Origin: an uncultured Xanthomonas sp.
GTDB lineage: Bacteria; Pseudomonadota; Gammaproteobacteria; Xanthomonadales; Xanthomonadaceae
DNA length: 25,445 nt
Direction of reading: 5' to 3'
Assembly (NCBI GenBank): GCA_943912265.1
Contig: CALTTS010000026.1
Coordinates: 1 to 25,445, forward strand
The position numbers were made by a program, and so were the translations under genes. Positions 13,478-21,928 of the stretch are shown here, piece by piece. Within the stretch, counting starts at the first letter, position 1. Each line of letters begins with the position of its first letter. Under the pieces are notes generated by a model. The model saw only the letters and a list, made by a program, of their open reading frames with translations, searched no databases and was not told where the DNA came from.

Positions 13478-14685
13478 TGCGGCGCATCGCGATCACCGGC
13501 ATGGGCATCGTCTCCTGCCTGGGCAACGACCTGGACAGCGTGTCCGCCGCGCTGCGCGCGGGCCGCTCGGGCATCCGCGCCCTGCCCGACCATGCGGAAA
13601 TGGGCCTGCGCAGCCAGGTCGGCGGCAGGGTCGAACTGGACACCGAGGCGCTGATCGACCGCAAGCTGCGCCGCTTCATGGGCGACGCCTCGGCCTATGC
13701 CTACGTGGCGCTGCGCGACGCGATCGCCGACGCCGGGCTGGACGAGGCCGCGATCAGCCATCCGCGCACCGGCCTGATCGCCGGCTCCGGCGGCGGCTCC
13801 AGCCTGTGGCAGGTGGAAACGGCCGACATCGTGCGCGCGCGCGGCGTGCGCAAGGTCGGCCCGTACATGGTGCCGCGCACGATGTGCTCGGGCGTGTCGG
13901 CCACGCTGGCCACCGCCTTCGCCATCAAGGGCATCAGCTATTCGATCTCGGCCGCCTGCGCCACCTCGGCGCACTGCATCGGCGCGGCGGCGGAGCTGAT
14001 CCGCCACGGCGCGCAGGACGTGGTGTTCGCCGGCGGCGGCGAGGAGCTGCACTGGACGATGAGCGCGATGTTCGACGCGATGGGCGCGCTGAGCACCGGC
14101 TTCAACGACCGCCCGCAGGCCGCCTCGCGCCCGTACGACGCCGGACGCGACGGCTTCGTCATCGCGTCCGGCACCGGCATGCTGGTGCTGGAGGACTGGG
14201 ACCGCGCGGTCGCGCGCGGCGCGCGCATCCACGCCGAACTGCTCGGCTACGGCGTCACCTCCGACGGCGCCGACATGGTCGCCCCGTCCGGCGAGGGCGC
14301 GGTGCGCTGCATGCGGATGGCGATGGACGGCCTGGAGCGCCCGATCGACTACCTCAACACCCACGGCACCTCCACGCCGCTGGGCGACATCACCGAGCTG
14401 CAGGCGGTGCGCGAGGCCTTCGGCGATGCGCTGCCGCCGCTGTCCTCGACCAAGGCGCTGTCCGGCCATTCGCTCGGCGCGGCCAGCGTGCACGAGGCGA
14501 TCTACAGCCTGCTGATGCTGCGCGACGGCTTCATCGCCGGCTCGGCCAACATCGACACGCTCGACCCGCGCGCCGAAGGCTTCCCGATCGTGCGCGAGAG
14601 CCGCGAGGCGGCGCTGGACACGGTGATGTCCAACAGCTTCGGCTTCGGCGGCACCAACGCGGCGCTGGTGTTCGGCCGGCCCTGA
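13477..14685 (+). CDS. fabB: 3-oxoacyl-ACP synthase I FabB
   Basis: 402-residue beta-ketoacyl-ACP synthase that elongates the cis-unsaturated acyl chains made by FabA with malonyl-ACP. The Cys-His-His triad is Cys161 in SAACATS, His296 in NTHGTSTPLGD and His331 in GHSLGAA, the C-terminal FGFGGTNAALV glycine-rich segment is complete, and the length matches KAS I. Close coupling to fabA (one-base overlap) is the usual arrangement for this pair in gamma-proteobacteria and favours FabB over FabF. Its stop lies 18 nt from the stop of the convergent SH3-domain gene, and no T-tract terminator is visible between them. Confidence 0.95.
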   Translation: MRRIAITGMGIVSCLGNDLDSVSAALRAGRSGIRALPDHAEMGLRSQVGGRVELDTEALIDRKLRRFMGDASAYAYVALRDAIADAGLDEAAISHPRTGLIAGSGGGSSLWQVETADIVRARGVRKVGPYMVPRTMCSGVSATLATAFAIKGISYSISAACATSAHCIGAAAELIRHGAQDVVFAGGGEELHWTMSAMFDAMGALSTGFNDRPQAASRPYDAGRDGFVIASGTGMLVLEDWDRAVARGARIHAELLGYGVTSDGADMVAPSGEGAVRCMRMAMDGLERPIDYLNTHGTSTPLGDITELQAVREAFGDALPPLSSTKALSGHSLGAASVHEAIYSLLMLRDGFIAGSANIDTLDPRAEGFPIVRESREAALDTVMSNSFGFGGTNAALVFGRP

Positions 14686-14703
14686 GCGCCGGCAGGGCGG
14701 ACG

Positions 14704-15648
14704 TCAATCGTGCCGGTCTTCCCGGCCGCGCTTGGCTTCGGCCTTTCCGCGCGGCGCGGACGTCCGCGCCGGCGGCTTGTCGTCGCCTTCGTCGCCTGAC
14801 CGGGACGAAGGCGGCGGCGGGGCACGCAACGGCACCGCCGCCTCGCGCGGCCGCCGATCCTGCGGCGGGGGCATCGCGGCGCGTGCAGGCGGTTCGGCGA
14901 CCACGGCGCGCGGCAGCGCCTCCGCCGGGCGCGCGCCGTCCTGACGCGACGGCCCGCCCTCCCGGTGCATGGCGCCGCCTGGCGACGGCCGCACGCCGGC
15001 CGGGAGTGCCCGGGCAGCGCCGGCCCCTCCCGGGTTGCCGGGCACCGGCACCGCGTCGACGCCGGCCCGTCCGGGCCGCGTTCCGTCGTTCGCCGCATCG
15101 GGGCGTTCCCGGGAAGACCCGGCCACGGGAAACGACGGCCGGCCGCTCGCGTTGCCGGACGACGGACGCGAAGGCCATGCCCGCCCCGGCGCCGGCCACG
15201 TGGTGCGTCCCGGCGCGGGGCGCCCGTCCCGGTCGTGCGCGCCGGGACGCGGCGCCGCCGGCAACGGCCGGAAAGGCGGGCGCGGCGGCAACGCCGCGGG
15301 TCGGTAGGCACGCCAGTACGCGCGCTCGCCGTACCACGGCCGGGCGCGGTAGTAACGCCCCCAGTACAGCTCCAGCGAAAATCCGAGCACCGGCAGGCCG
15401 AGCCCGGGGCCGTAGTCGTAGACGTCGACACGGTCGCCGAAATAGTCGTAATCGATCAGCCCGGCCGACATCCAGCCGCGGTATTCGCCGCCGCGCCGGT
15501 CGTACCAGCTCACGTCGCACCACGACCAGTCGTCGATGCAGCCGTGGATCCACAGGCTTTCGCCTTCCCGTACCCACGCGACCTCCGGATAGCCGGCATC
15601 CGGGCCGGACCGCAGGCTCGCATCCTGGCGCACGTATCCCTCTGCCAC
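14704..15648 (-). CDS. bacterial SH3-domain protein with long Pro/Arg-rich tail; 5' end apparently frameshifted
   Basis: The frame codes for ~314 residues. Residues 1-65 form an SH3b-like domain (GYVRQDASLRSGPDAGYPEV, then GCIDDWSWCDVSWYDRRG and RGWMSAGLI), a family common in Xanthomonadaceae as small exported proteins, typically followed by the YDYGPGLGLPVLGFSLELYW and YYRARPWYGER segments seen here. From ~120 on the chain is low-complexity Pro/Arg/Ala and probably disordered. The only in-frame start is a GTG at 15646-15648 just before the domain. A good signal peptide (VIAVLASVAIAGLPQARA) lies directly upstream but in a different frame, with an ATG and a run of six C (plus strand, 15713-15718) before it. 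Either the gene is broken, or the sequence has indels, or it is read differently. Role unknown; binding of peptide or cell-wall ligands is typical for exported SH3b domains. Confidence 0.6.
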   Translation of the reverse strand: MAEGYVRQDASLRSGPDAGYPEVAWVREGESLWIHGCIDDWSWCDVSWYDRRGGEYRGWMSAGLIDYDYFGDRVDVYDYGPGLGLPVLGFSLELYWGRYYRARPWYGERAYWRAYRPAALPPRPPFRPLPAAPRPGAHDRDGRPAPGRTTWPAPGRAWPSRPSSGNASGRPSFPVAGSSRERPDAANDGTRPGRAGVDAVPVPGNPGGAGAARALPAGVRPSPGGAMHREGGPSRQDGARPAEALPRAVVAEPPARAAMPPPQDRRPREAAVPLRAPPPPSSRSGDEGDDKPPARTSAPRGKAEAKRGREDRHD

Positions 15649-15822
15649 GACGCCGGCTGCGCACGCGCCTGCGGCAGGCCGGCGATGGCGACGGACGCGA
15701 GCACGGCGATGACCCCCCTTTCATGCCACGGCTCCCTGCACGGCCGGCGATCCCGGCGGTGCAGGTTTACCACGCCCGCGTGCCGTGCCCGGCGGGCGGG
15801 CGATCCGGCCTTGGCCCGGGAT

Positions 15823-17865
15823 TCAGGCCGCCGCGCCCATGCCGCTGTGCCGCAGCAGCGCGTCCAGGTCCGGGTCGCGGCCGCGGAACGCGCGGAAGTT
15901 GTCGGCGGCGGCGCGGCTGCCGCCGCGGGCGAGGATCTCGCGGCGGAAGCGTTCGCCGGTTTCGGCCAGCTGGTCCGGCGCCTCCTCGAAGGCGGCGTAG
16001 GCGTCGGCGCTGAGCACCTCGGCCCACTTGTAGCTGTAGTAGCCGGCCGCGTAGCCGCCGGCGAAGATGTGGCTGAACTGGTGCGGGAAGCGGTTCCACG
16101 CCGGCGGCAGGTTCACCGCCACCTCGGCGCGCACCGCGTCCAGCAGCGCCAGCACGTCCTCGCGCGCCGGGTCGAAGCCCGTGTGCAGCTGCATGTCGAA
16201 CAGCGCGAACTCGAGCTGGCGCACGGTGAACATGCCGCTCTGGAAGTTCTTCGCCGCCAGCATGCGGTCGAACAGGTCGCGCGGCAGCGGCTCGCCGCTG
16301 TCCACGTGCGCGGTCATCGCCTGCACCCGCGCCCATTCCCAGCAGAAGTTCTCCATGAACTGGCTGGGCAGCTCCACCGCATCCCACTCCACGCCGTTGA
16401 TGCCGGCCACGCCGAGGTCGCCGACCTCGGTGAGCAGCTGGTTCAGGCCGTGGCCCATCTCGTGGAACAGGGTGATGACCTCGTTGTGGGTGAAGGTGGC
16501 CGGCCGGCCGTCGCCGCCCTTGCCGAAGTTGCACACCAGGTAGACCAGCGGCGTCTGCGTGCCCGAGGCCCGGTCGCGGCGGTTGCGGCAATCGTCCATC
16601 CATGCCCCGCCGCGCTTGCCCTCGCGTGCGTACAGGTCCAGGTAGAACTGGCCGACCAGGGTGCCGTCCGCGCGTTCGAGGCGGAAGAAGCGCACGTCCG
16701 GGTGCCATACCGGCGCACGGTCGGGCTTGACCTGCAGGCCGTACAGGTCGTGGATCAGCCCGAACAGGCCGGCCAGCACCTTCGGCTCGGTGAAGTACGG
16801 CTTCACCTCCTGCTCGGAGAAGCGGTAGCGCGCCTGCTTGAGCTTGTCGCTGGCGTAGGCCAGGTCCCAGGCCTCGACGTGCCCCAGGCCGAGATGCTCG
16901 CGGGCGAAGGCCTCCAGCTCGGCGCGGTCGCGGCGCGCGTGCGGCAGGGCGCGTGCGGCCAGGTCGCGCAGGAAACCGAGCACCTGGGCAGGACTTTCGG
17001 CCATCTTGGTGGCCAGCGAATACCCGGCGTAATCGGCGAAGCCCAGCAACGCGGCCAGCTCGGCGCGCAAGACGAGGATGCGCTTGATCACCGGCGTGTT
17101 GTCCAGTTCGGGCTTGCCGCCCAGTTCGGAGGCGCGCACGAAATACGCATGGCACAGCTGCTCGCGCAGCGCGCGGTCGTCGGCATGGGCCATCACCGGC
17201 AGGTAGCACGGCATCTGCAGGGTGAGTTTCCAGCCCGGCTTTCCGTCCTTCGCGGCCGCGGCCTTCGCCGCCGCCAGCACCTCGGCGGGAATGCCGGACA
17301 GGCGCGCCTCGTCCTCCACGTACAGCGCATAGGCGTCGGTGGCGTCGAGCACGTGCTCGGAGAACTTGGCCGACAGCGCCGACAGCTCTTCCTGGATCGC
17401 GGCGAAGCGCGCCTTGCCGGCCGCGTCCAGCTCGGCGCCGCCGAGGCGGAAATCGCGCAGCGCGTTGTCGACGATCCTGCGCCGCGCCCCGGAATAGCCC
17501 GCCCATTCCGGCCCGTCCTTCAGCGCCTTGTACTGCGCGTACAGCGCCAGGTTCTGGCCGAGCGCGCTGGAGAAGCGGCTGACCTTGGGCAGGTTGGCGT
17601 TGTAGGCCTCGCGCATTGCCGGGGTGTTGGCCACGGCCTGCAGGTGGCCCACCTGGCCCCAGGCGCGCCACAGCTTCTCGGTGGCATCGTCGAGCGGCTC
17701 GACGAAACCGTCCCAGGTCGCCGGCGCCACCGTCTCGGCGCGTTTCACCGCCGCCTCGGCCTGCGCCAGCAGCGTATCGATGGCCGGGCCGACGTGCTCG
17801 GCGCGGATCTCGTCGAAGCGCGGCAGGCCGGAGAAGTCGAGCAGCGGGTTGGCGTTGTCGGTCAT
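15823..17865 (-). CDS. prlC: oligopeptidase A, M3 family zinc metallopeptidase
   Basis: 680-residue cytoplasmic M3 peptidase, the same size as E. coli OpdA/PrlC. It cleaves short peptides, including signal-peptide fragments released during secretion. The zinc site is His468-Glu-Met-Gly-His472 in LFHEMGHGLNQLL, with the third ligand expected in the downstream segment NGVEWDAVELPSQFMENFCWE. The C-terminal FSHIFAGGYAAGYYSYKWAEV motif is also family-typical. No signal peptide is present. The ATG at 17863-17865 has GGAG upstream at 6 nt. The gene starts 40 nt after the Cds1-like gene ends, on the same strand, so the two may be co-transcribed. Dcp is a related alternative, but the N-terminus (NPLLDFSGLPRFDEIRAEHV) is that of OpdA. 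Confidence 0.95.
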   Translation of the reverse strand: MTDNANPLLDFSGLPRFDEIRAEHVGPAIDTLLAQAEAAVKRAETVAPATWDGFVEPLDDATEKLWRAWGQVGHLQAVANTPAMREAYNANLPKVSRFSSALGQNLALYAQYKALKDGPEWAGYSGARRRIVDNALRDFRLGGAELDAAGKARFAAIQEELSALSAKFSEHVLDATDAYALYVEDEARLSGIPAEVLAAAKAAAAKDGKPGWKLTLQMPCYLPVMAHADDRALREQLCHAYFVRASELGGKPELDNTPVIKRILVLRAELAALLGFADYAGYSLATKMAESPAQVLGFLRDLAARALPHARRDRAELEAFAREHLGLGHVEAWDLAYASDKLKQARYRFSEQEVKPYFTEPKVLAGLFGLIHDLYGLQVKPDRAPVWHPDVRFFRLERADGTLVGQFYLDLYAREGKRGGAWMDDCRNRRDRASGTQTPLVYLVCNFGKGGDGRPATFTHNEVITLFHEMGHGLNQLLTEVGDLGVAGINGVEWDAVELPSQFMENFCWEWARVQAMTAHVDSGEPLPRDLFDRMLAAKNFQSGMFTVRQLEFALFDMQLHTGFDPAREDVLALLDAVRAEVAVNLPPAWNRFPHQFSHIFAGGYAAGYYSYKWAEVLSADAYAAFEEAPDQLAETGERFRREILARGGSRAAADNFRAFRGRDPDLDALLRHSGMGAAA

Positions 17866-17905
17866 GGGATCTCCGGGGTGCGGGGAATGCGGAAGGGATG
17901 CGGGC

Positions 17906-19033
17906 TCAGGCGGCGGCGTTCAAGCCGGCATCGTCCAGCTCGGCGACCGGCAGCGCCAGCGGCGTTGCGCCGGTGACGGCGGCGGCGACGAGGCCGTCGT
18001 TCTCGACCATCGGGATGCCGCGTTCGAGGTACCAGTCGCGGTTGTAGTAGCTGTGCGCGTAGCGCTCGCCCGAATCGCACAGGATGGTGACGATGGACCC
18101 GGCCTGCCCGGCCTCGCGCATCCACTGCGCGGCCACCAGCACGCCGGCGAAGTTGGTGCCGGTGGAACCGCCCACGCGCCGGCCCAGGCGGGCGCTGACG
18201 TAGCGCATCGCCGCCAGGCTCAGCGCGTCGGGCACCTTGGTCATCGCGTCGATGCAGGTGGGGATGAAGCTGGCCTCGTAGTGCGGCCGGCCGATGCCCT
18301 CGATGCCCGAACCGCACGACAAGGTCAGCTCCGGCGTCGGGTGGCCGGCAATCGCGTTGCGGTAGCAGTCGAAGAACACCGAGGTTTCCGGGTCCGCGCA
18401 CAGCACGCGGGTGGCGTGGCGGCGATAGCGCACGTAGCGGCCCAGCGTGGTGCTGGTGCCGCCGGTACCGGGGCTGCACACGATCCAGGCCGGCTCGGGA
18501 TGCTGCTCGGCCTCCATCTGCCGGAAGATCGACTCGGCGATGTTGTTGTTGGCGCGCCAGTCGGTGGCGCGCTCGGCGTAGGTGAACTGGTCCATGAAGT
18601 GGCCACCGCTCGCGCGCGCCATCTGCGCGGACACCTCGTTGATCGCGCCGGCCTCCTCGACCAGTTCGCAGCGCCCGCCCTGGAACTCGATCGCGGCGAT
18701 CTTGTCCGGCGAGGTGCAGGCCGGCACCACCGCGACGAACGGCAGCCCCAGCAGCCGGGCGAAATAGGCCTCCGACACCGCGGTCGAGCCGCTGGAGGCC
18801 TCGATCACCGGCGCGCCCTCGCGCAGCCAGCCATTGGCCAGCGCGTACAGGAACAGCGAGCGCGCCAGCCGGTGCTTGAGGCTGCCGGTCGGGTGGCTGG
18901 ATTCGTCCTTGAAGTAGAAGTCTATGTCCGGGAACCCGGGCAGCGACAGCGGAATCAGGTGGGTATCGGCCGAACGGTTGAAGTCGGCCTCGATCTTGCG
19001 GATGGACTGGGCCACCCAGTCGCGGGAATTCAT
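17906..19033 (-). CDS. PLP-dependent L-cysteine desulfhydrase (Cds1-like), cysteine synthase fold
   Basis: 375-residue fold-type II PLP enzyme. The N-terminus MNSRDWVAQSIRKIEADFNR, the pyridoxal-lysine segment KDESSHPTGSLKHRL (Lys53), ASSGSTAVSEAYFARLLGLPF and QFTYAERATDWRANNNIAES closely match the Cds1 group described in Mycobacterium tuberculosis, which degrades L-cysteine to sulfide, ammonia and pyruvate. The phosphate-binding loop is SPGTGGTSTT at 187-196. It differs from CysK by its longer N-terminus. The ATG at 19031-19033 gives the family start; the longer frame to 19231 adds an unrelated Arg-rich leader and is rejected. It lies between the copper block and prlC with 40 nt to the latter. 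A cysteine synthase or cystathionine beta-synthase activity is the alternative. Confidence 0.85.
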   Translation of the reverse strand: MNSRDWVAQSIRKIEADFNRSADTHLIPLSLPGFPDIDFYFKDESSHPTGSLKHRLARSLFLYALANGWLREGAPVIEASSGSTAVSEAYFARLLGLPFVAVVPACTSPDKIAAIEFQGGRCELVEEAGAINEVSAQMARASGGHFMDQFTYAERATDWRANNNIAESIFRQMEAEQHPEPAWIVCSPGTGGTSTTLGRYVRYRRHATRVLCADPETSVFFDCYRNAIAGHPTPELTLSCGSGIEGIGRPHYEASFIPTCIDAMTKVPDALSLAAMRYVSARLGRRVGGSTGTNFAGVLVAAQWMREAGQAGSIVTILCDSGERYAHSYYNRDWYLERGIPMVENDGLVAAAVTGATPLALPVAELDDAGLNAAA

Positions 19034-19052
19034 CGACAACGGCTCGCGGCAA

Positions 19053-19090
19053 CACGGCGGGAAGCGCGCAGTATCGCGCATCCCGCCGTG
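19053..19090. repeat. 10-bp inverted repeat in the leader of the Cds1-like gene
   Basis: CACGGCGGGA (19053-19062) and TCCCGCCGTG (19081-19090) are perfect reverse complements around an 18-nt centre that holds further GCGC pairs and a GATACT-like -10 on the minus strand. It lies 20 nt upstream of the start codon. It could be an operator or a leader hairpin; no T-run follows, so it is not a standard terminator. Confidence 0.4.
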
Positions 19091-19184
19091 CCCGGCGCCG
19101 GCAGCGGCCCGGCCTTGCGTCCCCTGCACGGACGGCGACGGGCCGGAAGACCGCTCCGGCAGGCTACCGCATCCGGTGTCACGC

Positions 19185-19228
19185 GCCGCCGCACGCCCGC
19201 GGCACGCGATGCCGGGGCGTGCGGCGGC
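19185..19228. terminator. long hairpin after the copZ stop, probable operon end
   Basis: A 14-bp perfect stem (GCCGCCGCACGCCC at 19185-19198 with 19215-19228) continues past one bulged base into 5 more pairs (19200-19204 with 19210-19214). It starts 12 nt after the copZ stop. There is no T-tract, so it is either a T-less terminator or an mRNA 3'-end protector. Confidence 0.5.
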
Positions 19229-19240
19229 CAACGGCCGGGT

Positions 19241-19453
19241 TCAGCCGGCGGCGACGGTGAAGCCGGCATCGGCCACCGCCTCGCGGATCGCGGCCGGGCC
19301 GGTCCTGCCGGCGTCGTAATCCACCGCCACGCGCCGGCTCGGGCGTTCGATCAGCGCGGCCTGGACGCCGTCGGCGGCCTCCAGCACGCGCTTCAGCCGC
19401 GCCGAGCAACCGTCGCAGGTCATGCCGTCCACGGTGAGTTCGATGTGCTCCAT
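19241..19453 (-). CDS. copZ: copper chaperone, single heavy-metal-associated domain (CopZ-like)
   Basis: 70-residue single HMA domain with the metal-binding motif GMTCDGC (Cys13, Cys16) after a first beta strand EHIELTVDG. It is expected to carry Cu(I) in the cytoplasm and hand it to the neighbouring ATPase. The length is normal for CopZ. The ATG at 19451-19453 has AGGAG about 8 nt upstream. It is the last gene of cueR-copA-copZ, 33 nt after the ATPase stop. A mercury-type MerP is excluded by the lack of a signal peptide and by context. Confidence 0.9.
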   Translation of the reverse strand: MEHIELTVDGMTCDGCSARLKRVLEAADGVQAALIERPSRRVAVDYDAGRTGPAAIREAVADAGFTVAAG

Positions 19454-19486
19454 TGCGGTTCTCCTCGTTGCTTCATGGATTCGGGT

Positions 19487-21928
19487 TCATGGATTGGAGT
19501 GCGCGGCCTTGGCCGTCGTCGCCGGGCGCCAGCGGTTCAGCAGCAGCGAATTGCTCACTACCGACACCGAGCTGAGCGCCATCGCCGCGCCGGCCAGCAC
19601 CGGATTGAGCAGGCCGAAAGCCGCCAACGGAATGCCGAGCACGTTGTAGACGAAGGCAAAAAACAGGTTCTGGCGGATCTTGCGCACGGTGGCGCGCGAC
19701 AGGCCGATGGCGGTGGCCACGCCGCGCAGATCGCTGCCGACCAGCACCACGTCGGCCGCTTCGATGGCCACGTCGGTGCCGGCACCGATGGCAAAGCCGA
19801 CATCGGCCGCAGCCAGCGCCGGAGCGTCGTTGATGCCGTCGCCGGCCATGCCCACCGTGCCCGGGTGTGCCTGCTGCAGGCGCCGCACCTCGGCCGCCTT
19901 GTCCTGCGGCAGCACCTCGGCAGTGAAATCGGCGATGCCGGCCTCGCGCGCGATGGCGGCGGCAGTGTGGCGGTTGTCGCCGGTCAGCATGCGGGCGTGC
20001 ACGCCAAGCGCGGCCAACTGCGCGACGGCTTCGCGCGCACCGACGCGCAGGCGGTCGGCCAGCGCCAGCCAGCCGAGCATTGCACCCTCGCGGACCACGC
20101 CGACCACGGTCTGCCCGTCGGCCTGCGCCGCACGCGCCGACGCGTCGAGCACGGTATCGACCGGCACACCGCACAGCTCGGCCACCCAGCGCGGCGCGCC
20201 GAGCGCGACCGCATGGCCGTCCACCGTTCCGCGCACGCCGTGGCCGGGCACGTCGGCAAAATCGTCCACGGCCGGCACCGCGACGCCGGCCTCGGCGGCA
20301 CGCTCGCGCACCGCGCGCGCCAGCGGGTGCGTCGAGCCGGCTTCCAGCGCGGCAGCCACGCGCAGCAGCTCGTCCATCGCCACGCCGGCATGCGGCAGCA
20401 CCGCGACCACGTGCGGCCGGCCTTCGGTCAGCGTGCCGGTCTTGTCGAGCACCAACGCATCCAGCGCGCGGGCGCGTTCCAGCACCTCGGCATTGCGGAT
20501 CAGGATGCCGTGACGCGCGCCGACGCCGGTGCCGACCATGATCGCGGTGGGCGTGGCCAGCCCCAGCGCGCACGGGCAGGCGATCACCAACACCGCCACC
20601 GCATGCACCAGCGCGGTGACAAAGCTGCCGGCAACCGCCCACGTGATGCCGAAGGTCAGCACCGCGATGGCGAGCACCGCCGGCACGAACACGGCGGCGA
20701 TGCGGTCGGCCAGCGCCTGGATCGGCGCCTTCGAACCCTGCGCCTCGTCCACCATGCGCACGATCTGCGCCAGCAGCGTGTCCGCGCCAACGCCGGTGGC
20801 ACGTGCGCGCAGCAGGCCGTCGCGATTGATCGTGGCCGCGTACACCGCATCGCCCGGCACCTTGGCCACCGGCATCGCCTCGCCGGACAGCATGGCCTCG
20901 TCCACGTCGGCACGGCCGCCGACCACCTGCCCGTCCACTGGCACGCGTTCGCCGGCGGCGACCACGAACACGTCGCCGACCGCGAGGCTGGCCGCGTCCA
21001 CTTCGACCACCTGGCCGTCGCGTTCCACCTTTGCAGTGGCGGGCTTCAGGTCCAGCAAGGCGCGCACCGCGCGGGTGGTGCGGCGCTTGGCGCGCGATTC
21101 GAGCAGGCGGCCGAGCAATACCAAGGTGACGATCGATGCGCTGGCCTCGAAGTACACATGCTGGCCATGCAGGCCGGCCACCGTGACCACGGTGCTGTAC
21201 AGCCATGCGATGCCGGTGCCCAACGCCACCAGCACGTCCATGTTGGCGCTGCCGTTGCGCAGCGATTTCCAGCCGGCCACGTAGAAAGGCGCGGCGATCC
21301 ACAGCTGCACCGGCGTGGCCAGCGCCCATTGCAGCCAGCGCGGCAGTTCGGCGTGCACACCGGCGTGGCCGCCGCCCCCGGACATCATGGCCATCTGCGC
21401 CAGCAGCGGCAGGCTCAGTGCTGCCGACAGCGCGAACATCGCCAGTTGCCGGCGCCATGCCGTGCGTTCGGCGGCCTCGCGCGCGGCCAGCACGGCGGCG
21501 CCGGGGATGCCGGCCTCGCGGGCGCCGAAGCCGGCCTTACCGATGCGTGCCGCAATCCCGGCCGGGTCGATCGCGCCGGGCAGGTAGTCCACCTGCGCCT
21601 TCGCCGAGGCCAGGTTGACGCGCGCGGCCAGCACGCCGGGCGTCTTGCCGAGCACGCGCTCGATCGAGGCCGCGCAGGACGCGCAGGTCATGCCGGTGAC
21701 GTCGAAATCGGCCCGGGCCGGCTTGACCGCGTAGCCGGCCTTGCCGACGCGCGCGACCAGAGCGGCCACGTCGGCTTGCGCCGGGTCGTAGTCGATGCGG
21801 GCGCGCTCGCTGGCGAAGTTCACCTGCGCCCGCACGCCGGGGGCGCGGTTGAGCGCGCGTTCCAGCCCGCTGGCGCAGGCCGCGCAGGTCATGCCTTCGA
21901 TGGGCAACTCGATGCGCGCGGTGCTCAT
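19487..21928 (-). CDS. copA: Cu(I)-exporting P1B-1-type ATPase
   Basis: 813-residue heavy-metal ATPase of the inner membrane that pumps Cu(I) from cytoplasm to periplasm. Two N-terminal HMA domains have GMTCAAC (Cys15, Cys18) and GMTCASC (Cys82, Cys85). The transmembrane CPC is at 451-453, the phosphorylated Asp is Asp495 in DKTGTLT, and the hinge motif GDGIND lies at 696-701. FVYN and MALSSVSVVSNS in the last two helices are P1B-1 copper signatures, which argue against zinc or cadmium. A His/Gly loop (MMSGGGGHAGVH) follows the first membrane segment. The ATG at 21926-21928 overlaps the cueR stop by 4 nt (ATGA); an in-frame ATG at 21955 lies inside cueR and is rejected. It is not related to the multicopper oxidase also called copA at 23076. 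Confidence 0.97.
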   Translation of the reverse strand: MSTARIELPIEGMTCAACASGLERALNRAPGVRAQVNFASERARIDYDPAQADVAALVARVGKAGYAVKPARADFDVTGMTCASCAASIERVLGKTPGVLAARVNLASAKAQVDYLPGAIDPAGIAARIGKAGFGAREAGIPGAAVLAAREAAERTAWRRQLAMFALSAALSLPLLAQMAMMSGGGGHAGVHAELPRWLQWALATPVQLWIAAPFYVAGWKSLRNGSANMDVLVALGTGIAWLYSTVVTVAGLHGQHVYFEASASIVTLVLLGRLLESRAKRRTTRAVRALLDLKPATAKVERDGQVVEVDAASLAVGDVFVVAAGERVPVDGQVVGGRADVDEAMLSGEAMPVAKVPGDAVYAATINRDGLLRARATGVGADTLLAQIVRMVDEAQGSKAPIQALADRIAAVFVPAVLAIAVLTFGITWAVAGSFVTALVHAVAVLVIACPCALGLATPTAIMVGTGVGARHGILIRNAEVLERARALDALVLDKTGTLTEGRPHVVAVLPHAGVAMDELLRVAAALEAGSTHPLARAVRERAAEAGVAVPAVDDFADVPGHGVRGTVDGHAVALGAPRWVAELCGVPVDTVLDASARAAQADGQTVVGVVREGAMLGWLALADRLRVGAREAVAQLAALGVHARMLTGDNRHTAAAIAREAGIADFTAEVLPQDKAAEVRRLQQAHPGTVGMAGDGINDAPALAAADVGFAIGAGTDVAIEAADVVLVGSDLRGVATAIGLSRATVRKIRQNLFFAFVYNVLGIPLAAFGLLNPVLAGAAMALSSVSVVSNSLLLNRWRPATTAKAAHSNP

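Noticed and set aside
14686..14703. Terminator between convergent fabB and the SH3 gene
   Set aside because: Only 18 nt, with no stem and no T-run.
14965..17976. 1003-codon plus-strand open frame opposite the SH3 protein and prlC
   Set aside because: Composition follows the opposite-strand codons and the minus-strand genes carry clear catalytic motifs.
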